Of a stretch of 64,000 nucleotides of DNA, positions 11,204-20,999 are shown piece after piece. Both the position numbers and the translations under genes were made by a program. The stretch lies in NCBI GenBank assembly GCA_006176705.1, contig QRFJ01000299.1, forward strand, positions 124,001-188,000. The letters are read 5' to 3'. The notes below the pieces were generated by a model. It searched no databases and was not told where the DNA came from. It saw only the letters and a program-made list of their open reading frames with translations. How positions within the stretch are numbered: position 1 is the first letter of the stretch; each line of letters opens with the position of its first letter. This DNA is from Cocos nucifera. Its lineage: Eukaryota > Streptophyta > Magnoliopsida > Arecales > Arecaceae.

Positions 11204-13056
11204 TAAGGTTCTAATGCATTTAGATTGATTTTAAATTTATTTTAATCAAAAAATAAGTGATTTTAGATGTCACATGAGATGTGATTAGATCTGAAATTAG
11301 AAAAATTAAAATTAAATAATTTGGATCTAAGATTAGAAAATATGCATGACTAGTTCTAAAATAGAATAGTTCTATAGATTAGTCTTGCATGTTTATAATT
11401 TAATTTGATTAAATCATATTTTAGATCTATTTATTTATTATTTTTTGATATTATAATTGATATAATAACATCAAAAAAAAATAGTAAATAAAAAATTATT
11501 TAATTTTAACATCATATGAGATATGATTGATGCATGTCTAGACTAGTTGTAGAATAGTTCTACATAGTTATCTAGATTAGAGTTTATTTTGATAAGATCA
11601 ATTTAAATATAATTTTTTAGATTATTATGAGATAATTTAGATATGAAAATATGCATGATTCGATACATGAGATATATGCAAAATATGCCATGATTAGATC
11701 TAATTTGTATATGAGATATATGATATAGATCTAAAACTGTTTTGTAGTATTACATGTTCCTGATTAAGGCATTCCTCTTGACCGTCCGGTCATAAGAATG
11801 AAGAAGGATTTAAAGACCCTCTCCTTCCATCCGATAGGGTGTTCTTATGATGTGTAGGGGTGTTGCGCGTTCGTCCTTAATCAAAAATCCAGAACTTTCT
11901 GCAAAACCCTAGATCCTGAAACCCTAGGATTTATTATGCATATTTTGTTTATGAACCCTACTTAATTAAGAATTAAGATTATGAAATATTAATTAGATCT
12001 AAAATTAAGAATTTTAGATCTAAGACATATTCATAATACTGGGTTCGGGGGCTTGGGTAGCTTAATTAGGTCTAAGCGGTTGATAAAACCGAATCAAGAG
12101 TTGGTTAGATGGAATCAACAATGCTTAACTTGACCAGCCTAATAGGATTAAGTCTAAGTCAAGATCGAGTCACGATCAAGCAAGACCTAATTAGGATCAG
12201 AGGTTAGAGTCTGAATTGTAGGCTAACCCAATTGATTCTGACTCAACAATTTGGTGTCTAAGGTAAGTTTGGCACATACGACCAACTAATTTTTAATTGG
12301 GAGCTACTCGACCTGAATGCATTCTTGTATGAGTTAATGGCATATCCCTTCCACCGATCTCACTTACCTGGCCATATCTGTTGACTCAGTTCTGATTTGA
12401 GGTGGTCAATAATCTGAGCTAACCCATGCCACTAGGTTAGTCATAATTGTTATGACTATGACAAGTCTAGTTTAATGAGACTTGAATCAATTCTTCCTAA
12501 GAAAAGATTAAGTCTGAGGTCTTCCACCATTGTAGATGTGCGGGCCCTTCCCGAGGTTGATTGTTCTCGGTTGGATATAGTGGCTCAGTTGCACCAAAAA
12601 GATGCAACCATGTCTATTAGGCATTGGATGCTATGGACCAGAGGATGAGTTGGGCTCAATATTTTGGATACGGTGAGAGACTCAATTAGGAATCCAGTCT
12701 GTGCAAATGGTGGGTTTGACTTAACTAAGGAGTAGATCAATATTCCGGATATGGTGAGATTCATGAATTAGAGATCAAGTTTGGATGCACCATGATTAGA
12801 GAATCATTGAACAAGAGTTATTCACTCATTGGCTAACCTATCACCAATAACTATTAGGTGAGGTGATGAGTCAGTTGGTGAGACCGCACCATCCACTAGA
12901 AATCATTAATCATGAAGATTTTCGCATCTCTACAGAGAGAGTGTAGGGATCCAAGAAAATAGTGGAAGCTAATTTATTTAAAAATAAAATTTTTAAATAA
13001 ATTGGTCAAGTCATAATTACAGAATCTAACTAAAATCTTTGACTCTCTACAGGAAA
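11204..13056 (+). other. A-1 untranslated leader, 1.85 kb
   Basis: No gene is seen. The first 600 bases are very AT-rich. Conserved islands shared with the A-2 leader are at 11780-11890 (including TTCTTATGATGTGTAGG and GCGCGTTCGTCCTTAATC) and at 12280-12900. CATAAGAA (11791-11798) and TTCTTATG (11842-11849) are complementary and could pair. A pyrimidine-AG (CTCTCTACAG) sits just before the gag ATG and is kept in A-2. Confidence 0.7.
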
Positions 13057-13880
13057 ATGCCTGCGTCCAATCCATTGGCACATATCCTGGACACACATAG
13101 ACTGATTGGACCTAATTATAAAGATTGGCTCAAGAACTACAAAATCATTTTGGGTTTTGAGAAGTTAACCCATGTATTGGATCAGGATCCTCCCACCTTA
13201 CCAGCCCGTCCATCCACTGAACAGAGAGCATCTCTGAAAAAATGGATAGATGAAGATAATAAAGCTAGATATTACATGTTGGACTCGATGTCTGATGAGC
13301 TCCAATGCCAACATGAAGATATTAGAACTGCTCACCAAATGTTGGCTCACCTGCAGATGTTTGGTGAACAGAGTCGCACAGCCAAATATCAAGTCACGAA
13401 ATGACTTTTTAAGGCTAAGATGTGCAATGGGCAGTCAGTCCAAGATCACTGTCTCATGATTATCAAGGACTTGGAAGAGCTTGAGAAGCTCGGTGTGAAG
13501 TTAGACTTGGATCTGCAGAACGATGTTATTCTGCAATCCTTGACTGATGCATATGGGCAATTCATCATGAATTACTACATGCATAAACTTCAAAATTCTT
13601 TGGCCGAATTAATGAACATGCTGGTCACTGCTAAGCTTTCTATGAAAGGTTCTAAAGGCTCAATTCTTACTATGAAATGGACTTCTTCCAAAAGAAAGTC
13701 TTCTGGAAAGAAAAAAAAGTCTGCGAAAAAGCAGAAGGTGGAAGGAGGAAAGAAGAAGAAGGCAGAGCCAAAGAAGAAGGCCGATGTTAAAAGAAAGTAT
13801 TTCCATTGCAACAGTGACGGCCACTGGAAGCGAAACTGCCCCACTTACCTAGCCACCCTGAAGAACAAGAAGGAAGGTCC
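13057..13880 (+). pseudogene. gag: A-1 gag
   Basis: The ATG at 13057 opens MPASNPLAHILDTHRLIGP, the N-terminus of Copia Gag; the same start is seen in A-2. WLKNYKIILGFEKL and RYYMLDSMSDELQ follow. A TGA at 13402-13404 interrupts after KYQVTK, and the frame then continues LFKAKMCNGQS to NMLVTAKLSMKGS. A Lys-rich tract (about 13690-13790) precedes the zinc knuckle YFHCNSDGHWKRNC (about 13798-13839), which has lost the first Cys of CCHC. From 13420 a long open frame covers the rest of gag and the protease. It would form the element's particle; the TGA makes it non-functional unless read through. Confidence 0.88.
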
Positions 13881-14340
13881 TTCTGGAGGTATGCTTGTTA
13901 TTGGGTCTAACCTTACAATTTCTTCTGCATCCAGTTGGGTGCTTGACTCTGGTTCTAGTGCTCATCTATGCACTTCCATGCAGGATCTTGAGGATAGCAG
14001 GAGGCTGAGGGATGAAGACATGATCCTACGCATCGAAAATGAAGCAAGAGTTGCTGCAGTGATGGTGGAAACATATCCTCTTCGATTACCATCTGGTTTA
14101 GACTTAGTTTTGAAAGACTGTTATTATGTGCTTGCAGCTAGCAGGAATTTGATTTTTGTTTCATGCTTAGCACTAGAAGGCTATGTGATTACCTTCTTTA
14201 AGGACCATTATAACATTCTTTATGAAAGAAATAAAATTGCAAATGGTTTCATTATTAACGATCTTTATCAGCTACATATTGATGTATCTGTTCTAACTAT
14301 CGAGCAAAAATGTGAATGCCAAATGACCTAGGGATAGTCC
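13881..14340 (+). pseudogene. A-1 aspartic protease and pre-integrase
   Basis: It is continuous with gag from 13420. The protease active site SSWVLDSGSSAHLCTSM (about 13933-13983) is intact, with D-S-G-S. It continues MILRIENEARVAA, LKDCYYVLAASRNLI and NILYERNKIANGF, the usual protease C-terminus before integrase. The frame ends at a tga/tag cluster, with stops at 14324-14331. The TGA before PRDSPNDRYLWHLRLGH is also present in A-2. Confidence 0.85.
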
Positions 14341-15390
14341 AAATGATAGGTATCTATGGCATCTGAGATTAGGTCATATAGCAGAAGATATGATCAACAA
14401 ATTGGAGAAAAATGGTCTATTGAGTCCATTGACTTCCAAGTCATATCCAACTTTTAAATCTTGTCTTTAAGATAAAATGACTAAACTTTTTTTTGTAGGA
14501 CATGGGGAAAGGGCCACAGATCTCCTTGCCCTAATACATACTAATGTGTGCGGCCCATTTGATGTTCCGGCTAGAGGTAATTTTTTTTACTTCATTATCT
14601 TTACCGATGATCTATCTAAGTATGGGTATGTGTATCTTATGAAACACAAGTCTGAAGCTTTTGAAAAGTTCAAAGAATTCGAACATGAAGTAGAAAAATA
14701 AACTGGAAAACCCATTAAGGTTCTTCGATCAGATCGAGGAGGTGAATATCTTAGCTGAGAATTCCTAGACTATCTCAAGAAAAATGGCATAGTCTCTCAA
14801 TGGACTCCACCAGGAATACCTCAACTCAACAAAATTTCAGAACGGAGAAATCGGACTCTATTGGATATGGTCTGATCCATGATGAGCTTCACAGACCTCC
14901 CTGATTTTCTTTGGGGACACTCATTGTTAACTTCAATTTATCTACCGAATAGGGTTTCTTCTAAAATCGTTCCTACCACACCGTATGAGATATGGCACGA
15001 TAAGAAACCAAGACTAAGTCATCTCAGAATTTGGGATTGTCCAGCTCATGTCAAAAGACAACAAGCAGACAAGTTAGAGTTTAGATCCTTCAGAGCTCGA
15101 TTCATAGGATATCCTAAAGAGTCATTAGGATACTATTTCTACATTCCAAAAGACCATAATGTGATTATGAGTCGACATACCATCTTTCTTGAAAAATAGT
15201 TTATTCAAAATAGTGGCATTGGAAAGCAGATTAAGCTTGATGAGAAAGTCTCACAAGTACAACGAGCTAAGGACCAATTAGAACCAAATCAGGTTGAGCC
15301 AATAAGAACACTACCTCCTCCACCTCGTAGATTGAAAAGAGTTTTCCGTCCCCCTGAAAGATACTTAGGTATTATTTCAGAAAAGTAGAG
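14341..15390 (+). pseudogene. A-1 integrase
   Basis: The zinc-domain start YLWHLRLGHI is at about 14351. A stop precedes DKMTKL (about 14469). The core reads HTNVCGPF (about 14538): the first catalytic Asp, normally HTDVCGPF, is Asn. LRSDRGGEYLS (about 14722-14756) keeps the second Asp, followed by TGA. SERRNRTLLDM (about 14839) keeps the Glu. The C-terminal part 14879-15199 includes FLWGHSLLTS and FIGYPKESLGYYFY. It would insert the cDNA into the genome; here it lacks one catalytic residue and has several stops. Confidence 0.86.
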
Positions 15391-15399
15391 AAAATATTT

Positions 15400-16345
15400 C
15401 TCGTAGGTAATGGTGCTCATGGTGATGATCCCAAAACCTACAATGAGGCGATATCAGATATCGACTCTGAGAAATGGTTAGAGGTAATGCAGTCAGAAAT
15501 TGACTCGATGCACTCGAACCAAGTCTGGACCTTGGTAGATCCACCAGATGGTATAGTACCTATTGGGTGTAAATGGATCTTCAAGAGAAAGATTGGTGCA
15601 GATGGAAATGTGGAGACATTCAAGGCTAGACTAGTGGCAAAAGGTTATAGTCAACGTGAAGGCATTGACTATCAGGATACCTTTTCTCCAGTGGCTATGC
15701 TAAAATCTATCCGCACATTACTTGCCGTTGCAGCCTATTTTGATTATGAAATATGGCAAATGGACGTGAAAACGACATTCTCGAATGGATATCTTGAGGA
15801 AGATATCTATATGGAACAGCCGCTAGGTTTCACATCCAGTAATACTGATCATAAGGTTTGCAAGCTGCAAAGATCCATATATGGACTTAAGCAAGCATCT
15901 CGGAGCTGGAACACTCATTTTAATGATGTGATCAAAAAATTTGATTTCATCAAAAATGAAGAGGAACTGTGTCTTCAAAAAAGTCAGTGAGAGCACTGTT
16001 GTCTTCCTCGTATTGTATGTGGATGACATCCTTCTTATTGGGAATGATATTCCCATGTTGACGATAGTCAAAATATGGTTGTCCAAGGAATTCTCCATGA
16101 AAGACCTAGGTGAAGCATCCTTTATTCTAGGAATTAAGGTCTATAGGGATAGACCGAATAGAAATGCTAGGACTTTCACAGAAGATGTACATAGAGAAAG
16201 TACTAAAGAGGTCTAGTATGGAAAACTCTAAGAGGGGATTAATACCCTTCAGACATGGTATTCATCTTTCCAAGAAGATGTGCCCTAGCACACCTGAGGA
16301 AATAGAATGCATGAGCAAGATTCCTTATGCTTCTGCAATATGAAG
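15400..16345 (+). pseudogene. A-1 reverse transcriptase
   Basis: VMQSEIDSMHSNQVWTLVD opens the RT_2-type domain (15484 on). GCKWIFKRKIGADG, FKARLVAKGYSQREGID, QMDVKTTFSNGYLEEDIYM and RSIYGLKQASRSW follow in one frame up to 15990. A frameshift then moves to VLYVDDILLIGND (about 16009-16050), where the catalytic YVDD is intact. Another shift lies after KVYRDRPNR (about 16160). SNGYLEED shows Asn-Gly normally preceded by Leu. It copies element RNA into DNA in intact family members. Confidence 0.88.
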
Positions 16346-16871
16346 CCTCATGTATGCCATACTATGTACACAACCTAACATAGCCCATGCTGTGAGTATC
16401 ACAAGTAGATATCAGTCAAATCCAGGTGAAGAACACTGGACTTTTATGAAATGTATCCTTAAGTACTTAAAAAGAACTAAGGATATGATGTTGGTCTTTG
16501 GTAACGTAGAACTCCAAGTCCAGGGATATACAGACTCGGATTTTATGTTCGATGTAGATGATCGAAAGTCGACATCTGGAAGTTTGTTTGTGTGCAATGG
16601 TGGTGCTGTCAGCTAAAAGAGTTTCAAGCAAACCGTGATAGCAGATTACACCATGGAAGCAGAATATATCGCTGCATCAGAGGCTGCGAAGGAAGCATTC
16701 TGGTATAAGAAGTTTGCTGCAGAAATCAGAGTAATGCCATCAGATGCCATTTTCCTTTACTGCGACAATAATGGCGCCATAGCCCTTGCTAAGGAGCCAA
16801 GGTCTCACCAGAAATCCAAGCACATTGAGCGGCGATACCACCTCATCCATGATTACCTTGAGAAGGGTTAA
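16346..16871 (+). pseudogene. A-1 RNase H, 3' truncated
   Basis: MYAILCTQPNIAHAVSITS (16350), LKYLKRTKDMMLVFG, YTDSDF (with the catalytic Asp), DDRKSTSG and then a TAA at 16614. It resumes TMEAEYIAASEAAKEAFW (Glu), LYCDNNGAIALAKEP (Asp) and SKHIERRYHLIHDYLEKG, where the coding ends at a TAA. In A-2 this is followed by about 50 more codons and then the LTR, so the end here is a break, not the natural terminus. Confidence 0.88.
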
Positions 16872-17196
16872 GTTCTCAAAACTGAGCCGGCTAAGTTCCA
16901 CTAGGTCAGCTCAGTCTAAAACTAAGCCGGCCCAGTTTTGTGTGGTGCCAATAGTTTCGAACGCGTAGCTCTCTATTTTGCCTATGCTCTAAGACTTAGC
17001 TGACTCAGTTTTGGATTGAGTCGGCTAACCTATAGAAAATCTCCTTTCTACAGTCTTGATTCTTCGACTTTAGTTTCTTGCTTCATCTTGTATCTCAGAT
17101 CTCCGAAGCACCAACCAAGCTACTGAAATCTCTAGAACCAACCCTCTGACTCCTCCCGTGGCCTCCCAAGGCTTGGGAGCATCACAAATCCTCATA
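16872..17196 (-). repeat. N1 left (3') LTR fragment
   Basis: This is about 325 bp, roughly 85% identical by eye to 19410-19733 in the same orientation. Shared blocks include GCCGGCTAAGTTCCACTAGG, GTAGCTCTCTATTTTGC and GACTCCTCC-GTGGCCTCCCAAG. The other 500 bp of the LTR is missing, replaced by the A-1 RNase H end. Confidence 0.75.
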
Positions 17197-18915
17197 ATTT
17201 CTACCTTGGTGCCCCAAGCCTTGGCAAACCCCTTGACAATGACCTCCTGCACGATCCCACTGTCCCTGCACACTCGACAGCCCCTTGTGCAATCATCACC
17301 TCCGCCAATCCTCTTTAGCTATTGTGCATTCTTGAGGTTTTTAGGATGACCACCTCCACTACTGAAGATCTATGCTTGCACCTCTGCACTATCTTGAAAT
17401 TATAGGATCCCTTCTGCTTAGCAGCTGCATCACTTTTTTTGGACTTTCCTGGAGAACCTACAGCATTTCTACACTAGCACATGCTATACCACCTGACACG
17501 ATCTCCTCAGAGCTACGCCTGTCCACCTGCACATGCCACTCCACTTGGAACTGTGCATCACCGACACTTTGAACTCATGCCAAATTTTCTCTCCACTTGT
17601 GAAGCCACCACCGTAGAGCTCCACTTATATCCGAAGTCCATCTGATGCCGTAGAAGTTGACTCTATCATCGAGTCTCTCGAGGCTAACCACTCAATGCTG
17701 CACTATTAGGCCTACCACTGTACATCGAATACCATCGCTGCCCCTTCGAACCCTCCATGCTCTTTGGATCCTTTCGAAGCTGTCTTGGATACCTCCGCAA
17801 CCCACGGGTACATCTGAAACTTAAGAGCTCATCCAACTCTTCTAAAACCAGTGACTGAACCCTAGAAAATTTCATCCTAGTCCTTCTCTTCTACCCCTAC
17901 ACTAGCCATCACTTTAGTTGCACCCAGAGAACCATCCTCCATCTGAATCGCAACTCTTCCTGATGCTCTTGTAGAAGAAATCTGATCCATGATACTTTCG
18001 ACTGCTAGAGACCTCCTGGTGCTCCTTGAGACCTTCTAGCTGTCCCTAAGACCTGCATCTGGTCTCCTTGAGATACTACTGACACTCTCTACTAAGATAC
18101 ACTCCTCAGCTGCTGCACCACCGAGCCTCTCTCAGTCCTGTGCCTCTAGGAAAGCGATCCTGCAGCACTCCAGCACTTCCTGACTCGTCTCTATGCCGCT
18201 CTACAGCCGCCCAATCCTGACCTACTAGACCTCCATGGATCATCCATCTCCATCACTCCCAAGGATCCATAAATCCATGCTCTGGTCAAACTGCTGAATA
18301 TATCTCCGACTACTTTCCCACCTTCCAGACATGGAAGGACGTATAGCCGCTTCTTCAGCCTTTCTTTGACTATTACCCCTCGAAAATTCTCTCTTCAACA
18401 GTCCTATACTACCTATCTTCCTAGAGAATTTTGATGCTCTCTATTGAGATACCTCCCTCGATTGCTGCATCATCGAGCCTCTTCCAGCCCTGCATCTCCA
18501 GAAAAGTGCTACTGCAGCACTCCAGCACTCCATGTCTGTCACATAACCATCATACACTCCAGCCTTTCCATCAAGATTGATCAGCAAATCATGCACCAAA
18601 TCCTTCTACCTCAGAAAAATCCCTTCTCGTTAATCCTCTCAACCTCTATCTTCAATCCGCTGCTCTCGATTGGCCAAACTACAGCAATAACAAGATAGAT
18701 TTGAGACATACCATGAAATCCTTGTGTAGATTTTTGATTTTACCTTGTATGACTTCTCCTTCCCTTCCATGCACCATCAGACTCTGAAACTTGGCTCTGA
18801 TATCATATTGTCATCCACAATGTTCCAAGCATCACCTAGCTTTGATACCAAATTGTAGACCCATGATATCACTCGAACGCCAATCATTCTTGACATCACA
18901 AGCACCCTGATATCA
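17197..18915 (-). other. N1 internal region, no protein recognised
   Basis: The plus strand is pyrimidine-rich with CTCC/CACC clusters. None of the Gag, protease, integrase, RT or RNase H motifs was seen on either strand, and no frame is long. It has a direct repeat of about 94 bp (18085-18178 and 18437-18529). Short frames such as 17684-17875 minus and 18444-18698 plus have no recognisable family. Confidence 0.6.
18794..18915 (-). other. Three successive primer-site-like junctions
   Basis: On the minus strand the motifs are TGATATCAGAGC (18794-18805), TGGTATCAAAGC (18839-18850) and TGATATCAGGGT (18904-18915). Each is close to the initiator-Met primer site TGGTATCAGAGC, and each is followed on the plus strand by a TTGT/TTGC-type LTR-like start. 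Only the last directly abuts the LTR. Confidence 0.6.
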
Positions 18916-19733
18916 TGTTGCGAAAGCTCCTGATCTTTAGCATGGATTTGAAGAAATTTGTGACATTCTCTATGGACAATAAACCATCGATCCTCTATCT
19001 GGATCTATGATGGAGTGCCTCCCTCCTTGGGCTTGAGGGAGACGCCCCCCTTCTCTAGGGCTTCTTCAAGAACCCTAGGGCGGCAACTCTAGAGAGAAGA
19101 GAAGAAGAGAGTTGAGGGAGAAAAGGTCTGTATTACACATCATTATGAAACCCTAATACAACCTATGTATTTATACAACATTAGGCCTGACAAAAAAACT
19201 CTCCGACTAATCCAATACATGAATGCACTCACCGAGCCCATGTATACCCATGTCTCCCATGCTCTCATCCTCTGGATCTAGACCCGACCCATACATGAAT
19301 TAGGCCCCTTAAGACCTCATAAATCAAGCCTTAAGACCCCTAGGATCAACCCAGACCTAAGCCCAAAATTGACCCTCGCGTAACTTTGCCCAGGCACTAA
19401 GCCGGCTCAGTCTCAGAACTGAGCCAGCTAAGTTCCACTAGGTCGGCTCAGTCTAAAACTGAGCTAGCCCAGTCCTATGCTGTGCTAACAGTTTTGAACG
19501 TGTAGCTCTCTATTTTGCTTATGCTCTGAGACTTAGTCGACCCAATTTTGGATCGAGCTGGCTAACCTGCAGAAAATCTTCTTTTTGTAGTCTTGATTTT
19601 TTGGCTTTGGTTTCTTGCTTCACCTTTTATCCTAGGTCTTCAAAGCACCAACCAAGCTCCTAAAATCTTCGGAGCCAACCCCCTGACTCCTCCTGTGGCC
19701 TCCCAAGACTTGGGAGCACCATAAATCCTCACA
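18916..19733 (-). repeat. N1 right (5') LTR
   Basis: The plus strand starts TGTTGCGAAAGC and ends AAATCCTCACA, 818 bp. The end sequence matches 17186-17196 and resembles the end of the element-B LTR at 23930-23940. It holds CTCAG/GAGCC palindromic blocks (19400-19570). A TATA-like TATAAATAC on the minus strand is at about 19167-19176. Confidence 0.7.
19167..19177 (-). promoter_or_regulatory. Possible TATA box in N1 LTR
   Basis: The minus strand reads GTATAAATAC within the LTR. Element B has an equivalent GTATAATATTTATAC-like block at 23573-23587, which supports a promoter role. It is a motif match only. Confidence 0.45.
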
Positions 19734-20640
19734 TATACATAACACTGTCTACAACATTTGCATAAGGGACTTTATTCATATACTCTCTTCCTTCTTTTAA
19801 CTGGGGGCTTTGATGTTTGGAGGGAGATATGTGACTGGACAATGGTGTCTCTATAGGTTTGGCCTTCTCTATCCCAAACCTCTTTAGAATTTTTTGGACA
19901 TATCCTTCTTCTGACAAATGGAGTACTCCTTTACTTCAATCTCTGTAAATCTTCATTCCAAGGATCTTCTTTGTTGGACCCAAATCCTTCATCTCAAATT
20001 CTTCTAATGGTACCCTTTTCAACCATTTCACAGTTTCATACTCCTACTGGCTATGAGCATATCATCTACATACAGTAGCAAGTATAGGGCATCCTCTTCA
20101 TCTACATCCTTGACATAGATACAGCAGTCATATTCATATCTACTAAAATCTAGGCTCAAAACAAAACTATCAAATCTATGAAACCACTGACAAGGGGATT
20201 GCTTTAGGCCATATAGTGATCTCCTGAGTAGACACACCTTCTCCTCTTGTCCAATTTTCATAAAATCATCTAACAGTCTTATGTAGATCCTTTCCTCCAA
20301 AGTCTCATGAAGAAAAGCCATCTTCACATCCATCTGTTCCAATTTCATGTTATGCTGTGCTGCTAATGACAGCAAAATCTGAATAAAAGTATGGCATACC
20401 AAGGAGAGAAAACCTCAGTGTAGTCTATTCCTTCCCTCAGTGAGTATCTCTTTGCATGCTACTAGCTTTTCCTTGAATCTAACTCTACCTTGTTCTGAAG
20501 GTGCCTGCCTTCTTTGTGAATACCTACTTTGAGCCAATAGGTCGAGCACCTTCTAGAAGATCCACCAGTTGTCATGTCTGATTTTTCTTCAGTGATTCCA
20601 TCTCCTCCATTATAGCCTGCATCCATGACTCATGGTCTTC
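19734..20640 (-). pseudogene. B reverse transcriptase, C-terminus missing
   Basis: On the minus strand from about 20402: LEQMDVKMAFLHETLEERIY, LRRSLYGLKQSPCQWFHRFD and YLLLYVDDMLIASRSM (catalytic YVDD at about 20061-20072, intact). EEGYVQKILKRFGIEKAKP (from 19917) and VPYANVVDSVMYM follow, and coding is cut there. The N-terminal RT before 20402 is broken into small frames. About 100 or more residues of RT end and all of RNase H are missing, lost at the N1 junction. Confidence 0.83.
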
Positions 20641-20999
20641 ACTTTCTATAGCCTATGCATAGTTTTCTGGATCTTCGTTAATAGTGATGAGTGCATAGAA
20701 GATAATCTCATCAATATCATATCTGATAGATCTCCTGATAGTATGCTGGGGCTTGTGCAAAGCTACTACCATGGCACATTGCTCCTACCTGATGTCTATG
20801 GCTGCTCCTGCACATCTACTTAAATAGCTCACTCTCCATGTCCATCCTCCACTTGAGTAAGTCCACTTCTACCCAGCTTTACCTCAATAGAAATACTCTT
20901 ATAAGTGGATGTAGACTACATGTCATCTATCTCTGACTGGTCACTACTATTCACCTTTATTTTTTTAGTTTCACTTATCCCAGACCTCTTCAAGATGCT

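Larger units (their letters stand above)
8933..16871 (+). mobile_element. A-1: Ty1/Copia element, family A, 3' end lost
   Basis: The order is LTR, primer site, leader, gag, protease, integrase, RT, RNase H. Integrase before RT defines Copia. Its LTR and internal sequence match A-2 (30617-58914, minus) along their length, so the two are one family with about 2.26-kb LTRs. Coding stops at 16871, about 50-60 codons before the end seen in A-2, and the polypurine tract and 3' LTR are gone. The left end abuts Tat1 repeats; a target duplication cannot be tested because the right end is missing. Confidence 0.9.
16872..19733 (-). mobile_element. N1: non-autonomous LTR element
   Basis: Two related LTR pieces in the same orientation (16872-17196 and 18916-19733) flank 1.7 kb with no recognisable retrotransposon protein. 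Primer-site-like motifs next to the right LTR read on the minus strand. It is a LARD/TRIM-like layout; the left LTR is truncated at the A-1 junction, and the right end abuts the broken RT of element B. The LTRs are distantly related to the LTR of B. It may have inserted into B, with the far part of B then lost. Confidence 0.65.

Noticed and set aside
13420..14331. 303-codon frame as an intact gene
   Set aside because: It is the gag C-terminus plus protease of A-1 downstream of a gag stop; its first ATG is internal to gag.
17197..18793. Possible host gene in the pyrimidine-rich N1 body
   Set aside because: No frame longer than about 85 codons, no domain and no clear exon structure; left as uncharacterised sequence.
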